Shown: piece by piece, positions 25,901 to 33,724 of the stretch
Layout: every line of letters begins with the position of its first letter
Numbering within the stretch: position 1 is the stretch's first letter
The notes under the pieces: generated by a model
Databases searched by the model: none
The model's input: only the letters and a program-made list of their open reading frames with translations
Told to the model about the DNA's origin: nothing
Source of the DNA: Kaistella chaponensis
Lineage (GTDB): Bacteria; Bacteroidota; Bacteroidia; Flavobacteriales; Weeksellaceae
Length of the DNA: 64,000 nucleotides
Reading direction: 5' to 3'
NCBI RefSeq assembly: GCF_900156725.1
Contig: NZ_FTOI01000011.1
Span: 39,311 to 103,310, forward strand
Position numbers and translations under genes: made by a program

Positions 25901-26556
25901 TTTGTTACAATGAAACTATCCCGATTGATGCAGGTTCAGAAAATACCGGGTGGAAATGGAGTACAGGTGAAACAAATCAAACGATAAGTATAAGTAAACC
26001 TGGGAATTATTCGGTCGTATTGACAAATTTGAGCGGTTGTAGTTACACCCATAATTTTATTGTTTCTGATGAGAATCAACCTAAAATTGAAGTCATCAAT
26101 CTAACCAATAATTCGATCGAAGTCATTGCCAGTGGAGGCGTAAAACCTTATCGGTATTATTTTAATGGCGTTCCGCAATCGTCAAATATTTTGAATAATC
26201 CAACGGACCGATCTTATGTCATCCAGGTCGAATCTGCGACAGGATGTTTCGGTCCACCGAAAACCATTTATTTTATCAAGATTAATAATGCTTTTACACC
26301 AAATTCCGACGGAATTAATGATGTTTGGAATGTAGAAAATTTAAATAAAATGGAGCAAGTTTCGATGGTAATCGTTGACCGAAACGGAACGAAAGTTTTC
26401 GAGTCTACCGATCCAAATAAAACGGAATGGGATGGAAAACAAAATGGCAGAACTTTACCGACTGCTGCTTATTGGTACATCATTTCGTGGTACGATGCAG
26501 TAACGCAAAAAACCGAACAACGACAAGGTTGGATTTTGGTAAAAAATAGAAATTAA
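22999..26556 (+). CDS. Large secreted protein with T9SS type B (CHU_C) sorting domain
   Basis: This 1185-residue exported protein has an N-terminal signal peptide (FYVLLFLFTFLLGNSQ, cleavage after about residue 18). Several repeated beta-sandwich modules with conserved cysteines follow. The C-terminal gliding-motility CHU_C domain has NAFTPNSDGINDVWNVEN, then VDRNGTKVFES and WDGKQNGRTLPTAAYWYII. These features mark a type B substrate of the type IX secretion system, exported to the cell surface or medium, often an adhesin. PKD-like repeats carry C-x-L/Y-P pairs. It is transcribed alone from a TAAATTTG promoter. Confidence 0.9.
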   Translation: MRNFYVLLFLFTFLLGNSQTVNLFNPADNISYPAQLYFCSGETFNLKVDAVATSTGDYAMTKDLPSNFPLTAGGTAISFPATGTDKFSTAFPIGFNFSFYGKNYSKVVAGSNGRLVFTNDAELDNLKDITTYKDRTFSGITGYNSYSALPSKDYNKVFKNNPTQELNLAQIFFGYTDLIPKSSQGSVTYLYKNIIVGGVNALLVSYQNQIRSNGVGGFSSVTYNSSILLLENGKIIIYVNNKLEDTYNAILGIQNDDASKFKVPVHSNAAYNYNNGPWKTEGVAWVFSPNQNLTPQFKWFQNSTLLGETSNSLSAFAPNDGDILKVEVTYHDPSGAQIGNAVSDQVTFKKIAKPVITTSGGSGCVSGVTMTVANDPDLNFKWFRVGNPTVLGTANSYYATQTGNYLVQTSRKTAPVCSVDSDPFAVNLNSTIPPFNANNITLNYCDQMGAPSKIINLYTYYPQGSNYTLNFMDGATLIPDPANFVMSSNSVKTLTVNANDPTSGCSINQNFTIRFDSVPTAINNLAKKYCFGETSVDISKYLTDLAGANFAIFDYQYSVDGINFALNSIIDVMQYPKVWVKISPKNGANGTCNTTSTLVFTEDAKIIANTPTTPLAPQCASATQTFDLASLIPQINPDPNVTVTFHNTLQNAADGINPVPYNFRSGLNYTTLYIRVVSNLTGCVSPDHPSITLLVYLKPKLLITAITKKNCQGNTHFNLTQNSVNLTDAQSPITVNLEYYSTTGTLLTPSQILNYDANAFGLNPYIKLIYNSTCDDTIPITLNYIPKPAASSNQILICEEKVYSLQNFQNSVISNPSQYSFVDASGNALPNSFDVSVLPKTIQFFIKDNLTGCISDVQSVTFVKGGNSSLLNTETDYTLCDTDFDGKTVFNLDSKKAIFTNDPNAVFEYFKDATYTQSVSLNYTNETAFAQTIYVRITLPGFCSSSAKIHLKVNTPSKSSTLLPKYFICYNETIPIDAGSENTGWKWSTGETNQTISISKPGNYSVVLTNLSGCSYTHNFIVSDENQPKIEVINLTNNSIEVIASGGVKPYRYYFNGVPQSSNILNNPTDRSYVIQVESATGCFGPPKTIYFIKINNAFTPNSDGINDVWNVENLNKMEQVSMVIVDRNGTKVFESTDPNKTEWDGKQNGRTLPTAAYWYIISWYDAVTQKTEQRQGWILVKNRN

Positions 26557-26736
26557 GCCGATTAAGATTTTTATGCAAATAAAATCTACTGCTGAAAAGA
26601 TGAATTAGAGTCCTGAAAAATAGATGGAAATCCGATTTAATTTCTGCAGCATAGAAAAGTTCAAAGCGAAGGATTTTATCACTTTTTATCGAAAATTATA
26701 GAAATTCATCTTTTTCATTTTCAAAGAAATAGATAG

Positions 26737-26816
26737 TTATCCACATTTCCACAACCATCAAATAAAGTTGTGTAGGCAATAAGTTTTCTTTATTTTCGTT
26801 GATTAAATGTGGAAAT
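26737..26816. promoter_or_regulatory. AT-rich gap with DnaA-box-like sites
   Basis: TTATCCACA at 26737-26745 matches the consensus DnaA box. It is followed by ATTTCCACA at 26745-26753 and by TGTGGAAAT (inverse) at 26808-26816. The 26557-26880 gap holds no gene, so a replication-linked or DnaA-regulated site is possible. Three degenerate sites in 80 bp are too few to call an origin. Confidence 0.3.
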
Positions 26817-26880
26817 TATTCGGGGAATTTAATTCCTGAATTCTTCATTAATTCTAAAACCTTCCGAAAATCAGGAATTC

Positions 26881-29844
26881 ATGAATTCAAAAAAAATCTT
26901 CATCGCAACGGCGATTTTCTATTTCGGTTTATCCGAGGCTCAACAATCTCAATATTTTAGCGACCGTGAAAATTACCGCTTCAATCTCGCAGAAAATCTT
27001 TACCAAAATAAAATATACAACGCGTCTCAGTTTGAATATGCGCGACAATATTTCTACAACGAAAATCTGTCCAATTCTAAAAAAGAAGCGACTCAGTTTT
27101 TCGATAATGTGATTGGCGTTATTTTGCGTAAAAATAATGCGGAAAAAGGTTTAGATGCTTTTATTAAGGAACATCCAAACTCAGCTTATTTCGCGCAGGC
27201 GAATTTACCTTTGGCTGATTTTTATCTGGCTCAAAAAGATTTTGATAAAGCTTTGGAAATGTTGAAAAATGTGAATCAGTATCAACTTTCAAAAGAAGAA
27301 AACACGCAGTATATCATGAAACTCGGTTATGCAAAATTCATGACCGGTGATTCTCAAGGAGCGATCGAAGCATTAGAAGAAGCCTACAAAACTACAGAAG
27401 GTTCCGATAAAAACGATATTGCGTACATGTTGGGACATCTGTATTATGCAGATGGTCAAAACGAGAAAGCTTTTACTTTTTTTGATCAGATTAAAGAGAA
27501 CGAAAAATATGCGCGCGTGGTAAAACCTTACTATGTGCAGTTGTATTTTAATGATAAAGATTATGATAAAGCCATTGTAGAAGGAAATGCGCTGCTCAAC
27601 GAAAATATTTCTGCCGATTATAAAGCGGAAGTTCACAAGATGATTGGCGAAAGTTATTTCATGAAAGGCGATTACAGTTCGGCGTATCCGCATTTGAAAA
27701 TTTATTTGGAAAGTAAAGGAACGCCATCTGAAAGTGATCTGTACGAAATGGGATTTGTATCGGCTCATCTGAAAAAATATGATGAAGCGGTTTCTTATTA
27801 CAACCAGTTGATCAATAGCAATTCTGCCACTTCACAGAATGCCTATTATCAGCTGGGAAATGCTTATTTTGAAGTTGGTAAAAAGCAAGAAGCGCTTTCG
27901 GCATTTCGGTCCGCTTACCAAATGACTTACGATCCTAAAGTTCAGCAGCTTGCACATTTGCAATATGCGAAGTTAAGTTATGAGCTGGGAAATCCGTTCG
28001 AATCTGCGTCTACAGTCATTCAAAGTTATATTTCAAACTATCCAAATAGTCCAGAAACAAAGGAAATGAAATCGCTTTTAGTGAAATCTTATTTGTATTC
28101 TGGTGATTACAAAGGAACTTTAGCGGCCCTTGATAAAATGCCCAATTCTACACCGGAAACAGATAAAATTGATCAGGAAGTTTCTTATTTATTGGGAACG
28201 GAAGAGTTTAATAAAGGGAATTTAGATGGAGCCGAAAAATATTTTCTTCGAAGTTTAGAATTTAATAGTAACCAGGAATTTAATTCGAGAGCCACTTATT
28301 GGTTGGCGCAAACTTATTATCAGAAAGAAAATTATCCTTCTGCGATTGTCCGTTTTGAGAAATTGCAAAAGGAAATTTTTCCGGAGAAGCAACAGTTGAA
28401 TTATGATTTGGGTTACGCGTATTTTAAATCAAAGAAATTTGATAAAGCAAAACAATATTTCACGGCCTATTTAAAAGATCCACAACCGGCATTTAAAAAT
28501 GATGCAGAGCTTCGATTAGCCGATACGTATTATGCAAATAATGATTTGAATGAGGCGATCGCCATTTACGAAAAAACAGAAAATGCCGATGATTATACGA
28601 TGTTCCAAAAAGCCATGGCTTTAGGATTTAAAGGAGATACGGTAGCGAAAATCACGGTGTTGAAGAAATTACTAACGCAGTATAAAAATTCCGAATATAT
28701 CGATGATGCACAGTTTGAAATCGGGACTGCTTATGCGGCAAATGATGATTTCACAAATGCCAATGAATATTTTTCTAAAGTCATTAAAAACAGTTCTGAT
28801 AAAGATTTAGTCGCCAATTCTCAAATTTATCGGGCGCAAAACTATATCGATCAAAATGAAGATGCAAAAGCACTTTCGGAATTGAAATCTCTAGGAAATC
28901 AATATAAAAACACGGCATTCGCAAGTAAAATTGTTCAGGCAGCACGTCCTGTTTTTATTAAAAATAATGATATTACAGGATATCAAAGTTTTGCCCAAAG
29001 TTTGGGTGTACGAATTGATGCCTCAGAAATTGATGAAATCAACTTGAACTCCGCGAAATCCTTTTATGCCAGTAAAGATTACAACAGAGCCATTCCGCTT
29101 TTTGAAAAATATCTGACTCAGAATCCGACCGGTGAAGGATTGTATCAAGCGCAATATGAATTGGGTGAAAGTTATTTCCAAACGCAAAATCCTACGAAGG
29201 CTTTATTGGTTTTACAGGAAGTTGCGCAGGTTCAAAACGATTATCAGGAAGATGCACAAACCAGAATTGCACAAATTTATTTAGCACAGAATAATACCAA
29301 TGAAGCCAAGAAATATTTGGTGTCTCTATCTAATTCTGCCAATATCAATGTGAAAAATTTTGCCAATGTAGAATTGATGAAAATTTATTCTGATGAAAAG
29401 GATTTCAAAAAAGCAGAATCGCTGTCTGATTTAGTGTTGCAAAATCCAAAAAATTCGGCTTCAGTCAATGAACTGGCAAAAGTAATTAAAGCCAGAAGTT
29501 TGATGAGCAACGGAAAAGATAACGATGCCAAAACAGCGTATGCAGCTTTAGAAAAATCTACGAATACCGAAGTTGCGGCAGAAGCGTTATATGCAAAAGC
29601 TTTTTATCAAAACAAAGGAAAAGCCTTTAAATCATCGAACGAAACGATTTTCAAACTTGCCAATAATTACGCTTCCGAAGAATTTTGGGGTGCAAAATCT
29701 TTGGTCTTAATGGTTAAAAACTATATCGGTTTGAAAGACAATTATCAAGCGAGTTACACCGCAGATCAGATTATCAGCAACTACAGTGATTTCCCAGAAA
29801 TTGTTGCAGAAGCGAAAGATTTAAAAAAGCAGATCAAAAAATAA
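26881..29844 (+). CDS. Exported tetratricopeptide-repeat protein
   Basis: This 987-residue protein has a signal peptide (FIATAIFYFGLSEAQ, residues 6-20) and is almost entirely TPR repeats with 34-residue periodicity. Examples are KAFTFFDQIKENEKYARV, AYYQLGNAYFEVGKKQEALS and AIVRFEKLQKE, followed by further repeats to the C-terminus. It is probably periplasmic or outer-membrane-associated. It is followed 100 bp later by an outer-membrane barrel gene, and the two could form a complex, for example a substrate-handling or assembly unit. No lipobox is seen. SprE and BamD are also TPR proteins of this region type, but length and lack of lipobox differ. Confidence 0.88.
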   Translation: MNSKKIFIATAIFYFGLSEAQQSQYFSDRENYRFNLAENLYQNKIYNASQFEYARQYFYNENLSNSKKEATQFFDNVIGVILRKNNAEKGLDAFIKEHPNSAYFAQANLPLADFYLAQKDFDKALEMLKNVNQYQLSKEENTQYIMKLGYAKFMTGDSQGAIEALEEAYKTTEGSDKNDIAYMLGHLYYADGQNEKAFTFFDQIKENEKYARVVKPYYVQLYFNDKDYDKAIVEGNALLNENISADYKAEVHKMIGESYFMKGDYSSAYPHLKIYLESKGTPSESDLYEMGFVSAHLKKYDEAVSYYNQLINSNSATSQNAYYQLGNAYFEVGKKQEALSAFRSAYQMTYDPKVQQLAHLQYAKLSYELGNPFESASTVIQSYISNYPNSPETKEMKSLLVKSYLYSGDYKGTLAALDKMPNSTPETDKIDQEVSYLLGTEEFNKGNLDGAEKYFLRSLEFNSNQEFNSRATYWLAQTYYQKENYPSAIVRFEKLQKEIFPEKQQLNYDLGYAYFKSKKFDKAKQYFTAYLKDPQPAFKNDAELRLADTYYANNDLNEAIAIYEKTENADDYTMFQKAMALGFKGDTVAKITVLKKLLTQYKNSEYIDDAQFEIGTAYAANDDFTNANEYFSKVIKNSSDKDLVANSQIYRAQNYIDQNEDAKALSELKSLGNQYKNTAFASKIVQAARPVFIKNNDITGYQSFAQSLGVRIDASEIDEINLNSAKSFYASKDYNRAIPLFEKYLTQNPTGEGLYQAQYELGESYFQTQNPTKALLVLQEVAQVQNDYQEDAQTRIAQIYLAQNNTNEAKKYLVSLSNSANINVKNFANVELMKIYSDEKDFKKAESLSDLVLQNPKNSASVNELAKVIKARSLMSNGKDNDAKTAYAALEKSTNTEVAAEALYAKAFYQNKGKAFKSSNETIFKLANNYASEEFWGAKSLVLMVKNYIGLKDNYQASYTADQIISNYSDFPEIVAEAKDLKKQIKK

Positions 29845-29856
29845 TTTGTAAAATGT

Positions 29857-29926
29857 CGGCTGTACAAAGTAAAATGTACATTTTTAAACCGACCAACCAT
29901 TTACCTTGTACTTTATACATTGTACA
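29857..29926. repeat. TGTACAAAGTA/TACATTGTACA imperfect inverted repeat
   Basis: TGTACAAAGTAAAATGTACA (29861-29880) and TTGTACTTTATACATTGTACA-like DNA (29907-29926) form an imperfect inverted pair between the TPR and barrel genes. The family also occurs at 7222 and 55148. Confidence 0.55.
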
Positions 29927-29944
29927 ACCATACAATTTTAAAAA

Positions 29945-31720
29945 ATGAACAAAAGATTTCAAATATTATCCCTGTTATTTTTAGGATTTTCACAGATTGC
30001 ATTTTCGCAGATCAAAGACGAGAAATTGATTTTGGACCGAAAACGCGAACCGGAAGTGAAAAAAATAGAAAAGAAAAAAACCTCTATTGAAGCGGAGAAA
30101 AATTATCCGCCACAAGAAAAATCTGCGAATCCACCGAGCTACGAGATAACCAATGTTCCAGCATCTTCAGATTTTAAAACTTCAGTAATACAAGGCGAAG
30201 ATATATCACCGAAATTCGATGGTGAATACCAAAATAATTATTTCCAAATTGGAATGGGGAATTACGGAAAAATTTTGGCAGATGGAAACATTTCTACCAA
30301 ATTAGAAAGCGGTATGGAAGTAGGAGGTGACGTTCATTTTCTTTCCACTCAAGGTTTAAAAAAGGTTTACGACTGGAATTCTCAACAGAATTCTGGGAAT
30401 GTTGGTTTATATGTTAATTCTTACGGAGAAAAAGGAAAGTTCAGTATGAATGCTGATTATGGATTGAATGATTACAATTATTACGGAATTTATGCCTTAA
30501 ATCCGACTTCCTCAGATATCGATTTGAAGCAGAAAACGAATCGGATCAAAGTGAATGGGTATTATGATTTTTATTCCAATGATATTTTAAATGATGTGCG
30601 GGTGAAATCATCTTTTTTGAGCGATCATTTTGGGGCGAAGGAAAATCAGGCAGAAATATTGGTGAATTTATCGAAGCATGGAGTAGCGCTCCCAAAAATG
30701 GATGAAGTAAACTTCAATGCAGATTTGGGTTTGAATTTAGAAACTGTAAAAACGGATTTTGATGTACTCGATAAAAATTCTTCACAGTATGTGAATGCGA
30801 CTTTAGCACCGAAAATAACGTTCTTTAAAGGAAAATCTTATTTAATGATTGGTTCTGACTTTTCATTTTTAAATGCTAAAAATTCAAGTTTAATTTTGGC
30901 AGGCGAAGAAAAAAACAGCAAAACCTATTGGTTTCCAAATGCAGAATTACAGTTTGCTGCAGCCGATGAATTCAAGTTTTATGCTGGAATTAACGGAGGT
31001 TTAAAACTCAATTCTTACGCAGATTTGCTGGAAGAGAATCCATACTTGGTTTCGGATCAAGAATTGCGTGCCACAGAAACCAAATATAAATTCTACTTTG
31101 GTTTGCGAGGCGATATCGATCAGAACATCAAATATGATTTCAGTGCAGGATTCGGGAAAATGAATGATCTCCTCTTTTTCAAAGCAAATGATTTGTTTAA
31201 TAATAATGTTGATTACAACCGTCCGGCTTTTGATTATGCCAATACTTTTTCGGCAGTTTACGATAACGGTACGGTAAGTGAAGCGAAAGCGAGTGTGCAA
31301 TACTTTCCATTGGCAAATTTAGCGCTGAATGCAGAATTGAAATTTGAGAAATATAATCTGGATAACTACGAAAATATTTTCAACAAGCCCTTGGTAAAAG
31401 TAAGTTTGGGTGGAAAATATGCGATGTTGGACAAAAAACTGAATTTGGGAGCGAAGGCGATTTTTGCGACGGATCAGACTACAAATTCATTTGAGGTGAG
31501 TAATGTTGGTATAAATCCGAACATTTTGGTCACCTCTGAAAATAAAAATGATAAAGTTGGTGGATTTGCTGATTTAAATTTGTCTGCGGAGTACAAAGTT
31601 CACAAAAATTTCAGTATTTTTGCACTCGGAAACAATGTACTTAATACCAAGTATCAAACTTACAAAGGTTATAAAGTTTTGGGAGCACAGATTTTGGGAG
31701 GAGTGAAAATTTCTTTTTAA
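29945..31720 (+). CDS. Outer-membrane beta-barrel protein, TonB-receptor-like without plug
   Basis: This 591-residue protein has a signal peptide (FQILSLLFLGFSQIAFSQ). A Lys/Glu-rich linker follows (about residues 22-60, with VKKIEKKKTSIEAEKN), then alternating amphipathic beta strands that fill the rest, ending with an aromatic-terminal strand (ILGGVKISF). The C-terminal half resembles TonB-dependent receptor barrels (NFSIFALGNNVLNTKYQTYKG), but no plug domain or TonB box is visible. It may be a porin or a component acting with the TPR protein upstream. The substrate is unknown. Confidence 0.8.
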   Translation: MNKRFQILSLLFLGFSQIAFSQIKDEKLILDRKREPEVKKIEKKKTSIEAEKNYPPQEKSANPPSYEITNVPASSDFKTSVIQGEDISPKFDGEYQNNYFQIGMGNYGKILADGNISTKLESGMEVGGDVHFLSTQGLKKVYDWNSQQNSGNVGLYVNSYGEKGKFSMNADYGLNDYNYYGIYALNPTSSDIDLKQKTNRIKVNGYYDFYSNDILNDVRVKSSFLSDHFGAKENQAEILVNLSKHGVALPKMDEVNFNADLGLNLETVKTDFDVLDKNSSQYVNATLAPKITFFKGKSYLMIGSDFSFLNAKNSSLILAGEEKNSKTYWFPNAELQFAAADEFKFYAGINGGLKLNSYADLLEENPYLVSDQELRATETKYKFYFGLRGDIDQNIKYDFSAGFGKMNDLLFFKANDLFNNNVDYNRPAFDYANTFSAVYDNGTVSEAKASVQYFPLANLALNAELKFEKYNLDNYENIFNKPLVKVSLGGKYAMLDKKLNLGAKAIFATDQTTNSFEVSNVGINPNILVTSENKNDKVGGFADLNLSAEYKVHKNFSIFALGNNVLNTKYQTYKGYKVLGAQILGGVKISF

Positions 31721-31730
31721 TTAAAAAAAT

Positions 31731-31804
31731 GGCTGCGTAGTTCAACTGGATAGAATATCAGATTTCGGCTCTGAGGGTTAGGGGTTCGAATCCCTTCGTG
31801 GTCA
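31731..31804 (+). tRNA. tRNA-Arg (anticodon TCG)
   Basis: A 74-base cloverleaf folds completely. The acceptor is GGCTGCG against CGTGGTC, the D stem is GTTC/GAAT, the anticodon stem is TCAGA/TCTGA around TTTCGGC (anticodon TCG), and the T arm is AGGGG-TTCGAAT-CCCTT. CCA is not encoded. The acceptor stem has three G-U pairs (positions 2-71, 4-69 and 5-68), more than usual. It lies directly downstream of the barrel gene and before a terminator. Confidence 0.92.
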
Positions 31805-31806
31805 CA

Positions 31807-31845
31807 CAAAAAAAGGATAAAATTAATTTTTTATCCTTTTTTTAT
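31807..31845 (+). terminator. Intrinsic terminator after tRNA-Arg
   Basis: AAAAAAGGATAAAA pairs with TTTTTTATCC, followed by a T run directly after the tRNA 3' end. Confidence 0.85.
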
Positions 31846-31901
31846 TGGTAGAAAATGGCACTTATTTCGGCCTTGTCATTTTTTGAAATAGGGAACAAAC
31901 A

Positions 31902-31933
31902 AAACGACAAAACCGGTGGTGGTTTTGTCGTTT
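31902..31933. repeat. 13-bp perfect hairpin AAACGACAAAACC
   Basis: AAACGACAAAACC pairs perfectly with GGTTTTGTCGTTT around GGTGGT. It lies in the convergent gap between tRNA-Arg and ohr and may terminate the minus-strand ohr operon. It lacks a long T run on either strand. Confidence 0.55.
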
Positions 31934-32002
31934 GCATTTCGAGTAAATCAAGTTCTTCACTCAATCTTCTTTATATAATACGGTGTTTTTTACTAATTTG
32001 AA

Positions 32003-32425
32003 TTAAATAGTAGTCACGGCCAACTTCACTTCAATATTGTTTCTTGTTGCATTGGAGTAAGGACAAACCTGATGTGCCTTTTCAATGAGCGATTGCGCTT
32101 CTTCTTGTGAAACGCCGGGAATATTTACATCTAATTCTACCGCTAAACCAAATCCACCATTTTCAATTTGGCCAATACTCACTTTCGCATTTACCGTAGT
32201 TTCCCCAGTTTCAATCTTAGATTTTCTGATGACCAAATTCAAAGCGCTGTCGAAACATGCTGAATATCCTGCCGCGAAAAGCATTTCAGGATTGGCAAAA
32301 TCGTCACTTGCGCCGCCTAAAGCTTTTGGAGTTCTAACATCCAATTCTAAAATTCCGTTTTCACTTTTAACGTGTCCGTCGCGGCCACCTTTTGCAGTTA
32401 CGTTTGTTGTATATAATGTTTTCAT
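32003..32425 (-). CDS. ohr: Organic hydroperoxide resistance protein Ohr
   Basis: This 140-residue OsmC/Ohr-family thiol peroxidase reduces organic hydroperoxides using lipoylated or thiol donors. The two catalytic cysteines are C57 in GYSACFDSAL and C121 in VCPYSNATR. The N-terminal LYTTNVTAKGGRDGHV is typical of Ohr rather than OsmC. Its start codon overlaps the stop of ohrR by 4 bp (32422-32425), so translation is coupled. The operon is ordered nitroreductase, ohrR, ohr. Confidence 0.95.
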   Translation of the reverse strand: MKTLYTTNVTAKGGRDGHVKSENGILELDVRTPKALGGASDDFANPEMLFAAGYSACFDSALNLVIRKSKIETGETTVNAKVSIGQIENGGFGLAVELDVNIPGVSQEEAQSLIEKAHQVCPYSNATRNNIEVKLAVTTI

Positions 32426-32862
32426 TTTTTACTTTCTATTTTTATTAATAATTTGTTGATTGTTTCTTTTAGTGCTACAAGATCATCTTCTGATAAGTTG
32501 AGTTTATCCTGCATTTTCCCGGGAATAATACACGCTTTTTTTTGCAGTTGATTTCCTTCCTCTGTTAAAAATACTTCTACAACACGTTCATCTTCTTTTT
32601 TTCGATGACGAACAATATAAGATTTGGCTTCAAGTCTTTTTAATAAGGGAGTCAATGTTCCGCTGTCTAAATATAGTTTTTCGCCGATTTGATTCACGGT
32701 TAATCGCTCAAATTCCCAAAGCACCATCATTACTAAATATTGGGAATAAGTAATGTTTAATTCCTCCAAATAGGGACGATACATTCCTGTAATTTCTTTC
32801 GCAATCACATAAAATGGAAAGCACAATTGATTTCCTAATTTCGGGGTTTCTTGATTTTCCAT
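32422..32862 (-). CDS. ohrR: MarR-family organic-peroxide sensor OhrR
   Basis: This 146-residue MarR-type repressor has the conserved peroxide-sensing cysteine near the N-terminus (C14 in NQLCFPFYV, equal to C15 of B. subtilis OhrR). The winged helix includes LYLDSGTLTPLLKRLEAKSYI and RHRKKEDERVVEVFLTEEG. Oxidation of the Cys would release it from DNA and derepress ohr. It overlaps ohr by 4 bp and lies 31 bp downstream of the nitroreductase. A candidate operator is in the promoter at 33561-33591. Confidence 0.93.
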   Translation of the reverse strand: MENQETPKLGNQLCFPFYVIAKEITGMYRPYLEELNITYSQYLVMMVLWEFERLTVNQIGEKLYLDSGTLTPLLKRLEAKSYIVRHRKKEDERVVEVFLTEEGNQLQKKACIIPGKMQDKLNLSEDDLVALKETINKLLIKIESKK

Positions 32863-32893
32863 GTGTTCAAATTTGGAAGAATTATACGTTCTT

Positions 32894-33526
32894 TTATTTT
32901 TTGATGATAAATTCTTCCATCGGAATTCTCACCTTTTTCATGTGCGCCAAATAATCTTTCTCCTCATCTCTGTAACCAAGGTAGAGTAGCGTAACACTTT
33001 TTAAACCGAGTTCTTTCAAATCTAGCATTTCGTCCACTACTTCATTGCTGAAACCTTCTGCAGGAGTACTGTCAATTTTTAATTCCGCCGCTTGAGCCAT
33101 TGCTAAACCGAGTGCAATATAAGTTTGACGGGCAGTATGAGCGAAATGCTCATCTGTGGTTTGACTGTTGTACATTTTTTTAATTTGATCGGTATAACTT
33201 CCGAATCTTCCACGTGGTAAATCTCTTACATCGGTGTGATGATCGTACACTTTGTCGATTTTTTCATCAGAATAACTGTTCCATGCGGCAAAAACAAGCA
33301 CGTGAGAACTATCTCTCATTACTTCTGGGTTGAGTGCGCCTTGAACCATTTTTTCTTTGAGCTCCTGATTTTCTACTACAATTACACGAAACGGTTGTAA
33401 TCCCGATGAAGTAGGCGCTAATCTTGCCGCTTCTAAAATTAAATTAAGGTCTTCTTGTGATACTTTTTTTGAGGAATCATACGCTTTTACAGCGTGTCTC
33501 CATTTTAAATCTTCGATTAATGACAT
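32894..33526 (-). CDS. NAD(P)H-dependent nitroreductase family protein
   Basis: This 210-residue FMN-binding oxidoreductase is NfsB/YdgI-like. The N-terminal WRHAVKAYD gives the flavin-binding Arg, LAPTSSGLQPFRVIVVEN follows, and ALGLAMAQAAELKIDSTPAEGF is the family C-terminal signature. The frame is open to 33589, but the ATG at 33526 lies 34 bp after the TATCTTTG -7 element, and the earlier start would fall inside the promoter. It heads the ohrR-ohr operon, which suggests peroxide or electrophile response. The natural substrate is unknown (quinones, nitro compounds or enones are possible). Confidence 0.9.
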   Translation of the reverse strand: MSLIEDLKWRHAVKAYDSSKKVSQEDLNLILEAARLAPTSSGLQPFRVIVVENQELKEKMVQGALNPEVMRDSSHVLVFAAWNSYSDEKIDKVYDHHTDVRDLPRGRFGSYTDQIKKMYNSQTTDEHFAHTARQTYIALGLAMAQAAELKIDSTPAEGFSNEVVDEMLDLKELGLKSVTLLYLGYRDEEKDYLAHMKKVRIPMEEFIIKK

Positions 33527-33560
33527 ATTATTTTTTTTGATTGTTGTTATATTTAAAGTG

Positions 33561-33591
33561 CAAAGATAGTAAACAATTATATTGCGCACAA
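33561..33591 (-). promoter_or_regulatory. Promoter and candidate OhrR operator of the nitroreductase-ohrR-ohr operon
   Basis: On the minus strand TTG (33591-33589) is followed by a 20-base spacer and TATCTTTG (33568-33561). The spacer contains near-palindromic CAATATAATTG and GCGCAA. A MarR/OhrR site in the spacer would block polymerase, which is inference. Confidence 0.55.
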
Positions 33592-33658
33592 TTTAATTAA
33601 TGATTTTTTTTATTTCATTCAAGATGAAGTTGAAAAATGATGTTTGTAATTCTTCTAT

Positions 33659-33677
33659 AAAAAGGGTGTTTTAACCC
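33659..33677 (+). promoter_or_regulatory. AAAAAGGGTGTTTTAACCC motif upstream of T9SS type A gene
   Basis: The same 19-base sequence occurs at 19023-19041. Here it lies 23 bp before the TAAATTTG -7 element at 33701-33708. GGGTGTTTTAACCC is partly palindromic, so it may be an activator or repressor site. Confidence 0.5.
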
Positions 33678-33700
33678 ATAAAAAAACCCTATTTAATTTT

Positions 33701-33708
33701 TAAATTTG
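33701..33708 (+). promoter_or_regulatory. -7 promoter element for the T9SS type A gene
   Basis: TAAATTTG fits TAnnTTTG and ends 16 bp before the ATG at 33725. Confidence 0.6.
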
Positions 33709-33724
33709 GTGCAACACAAATGAC

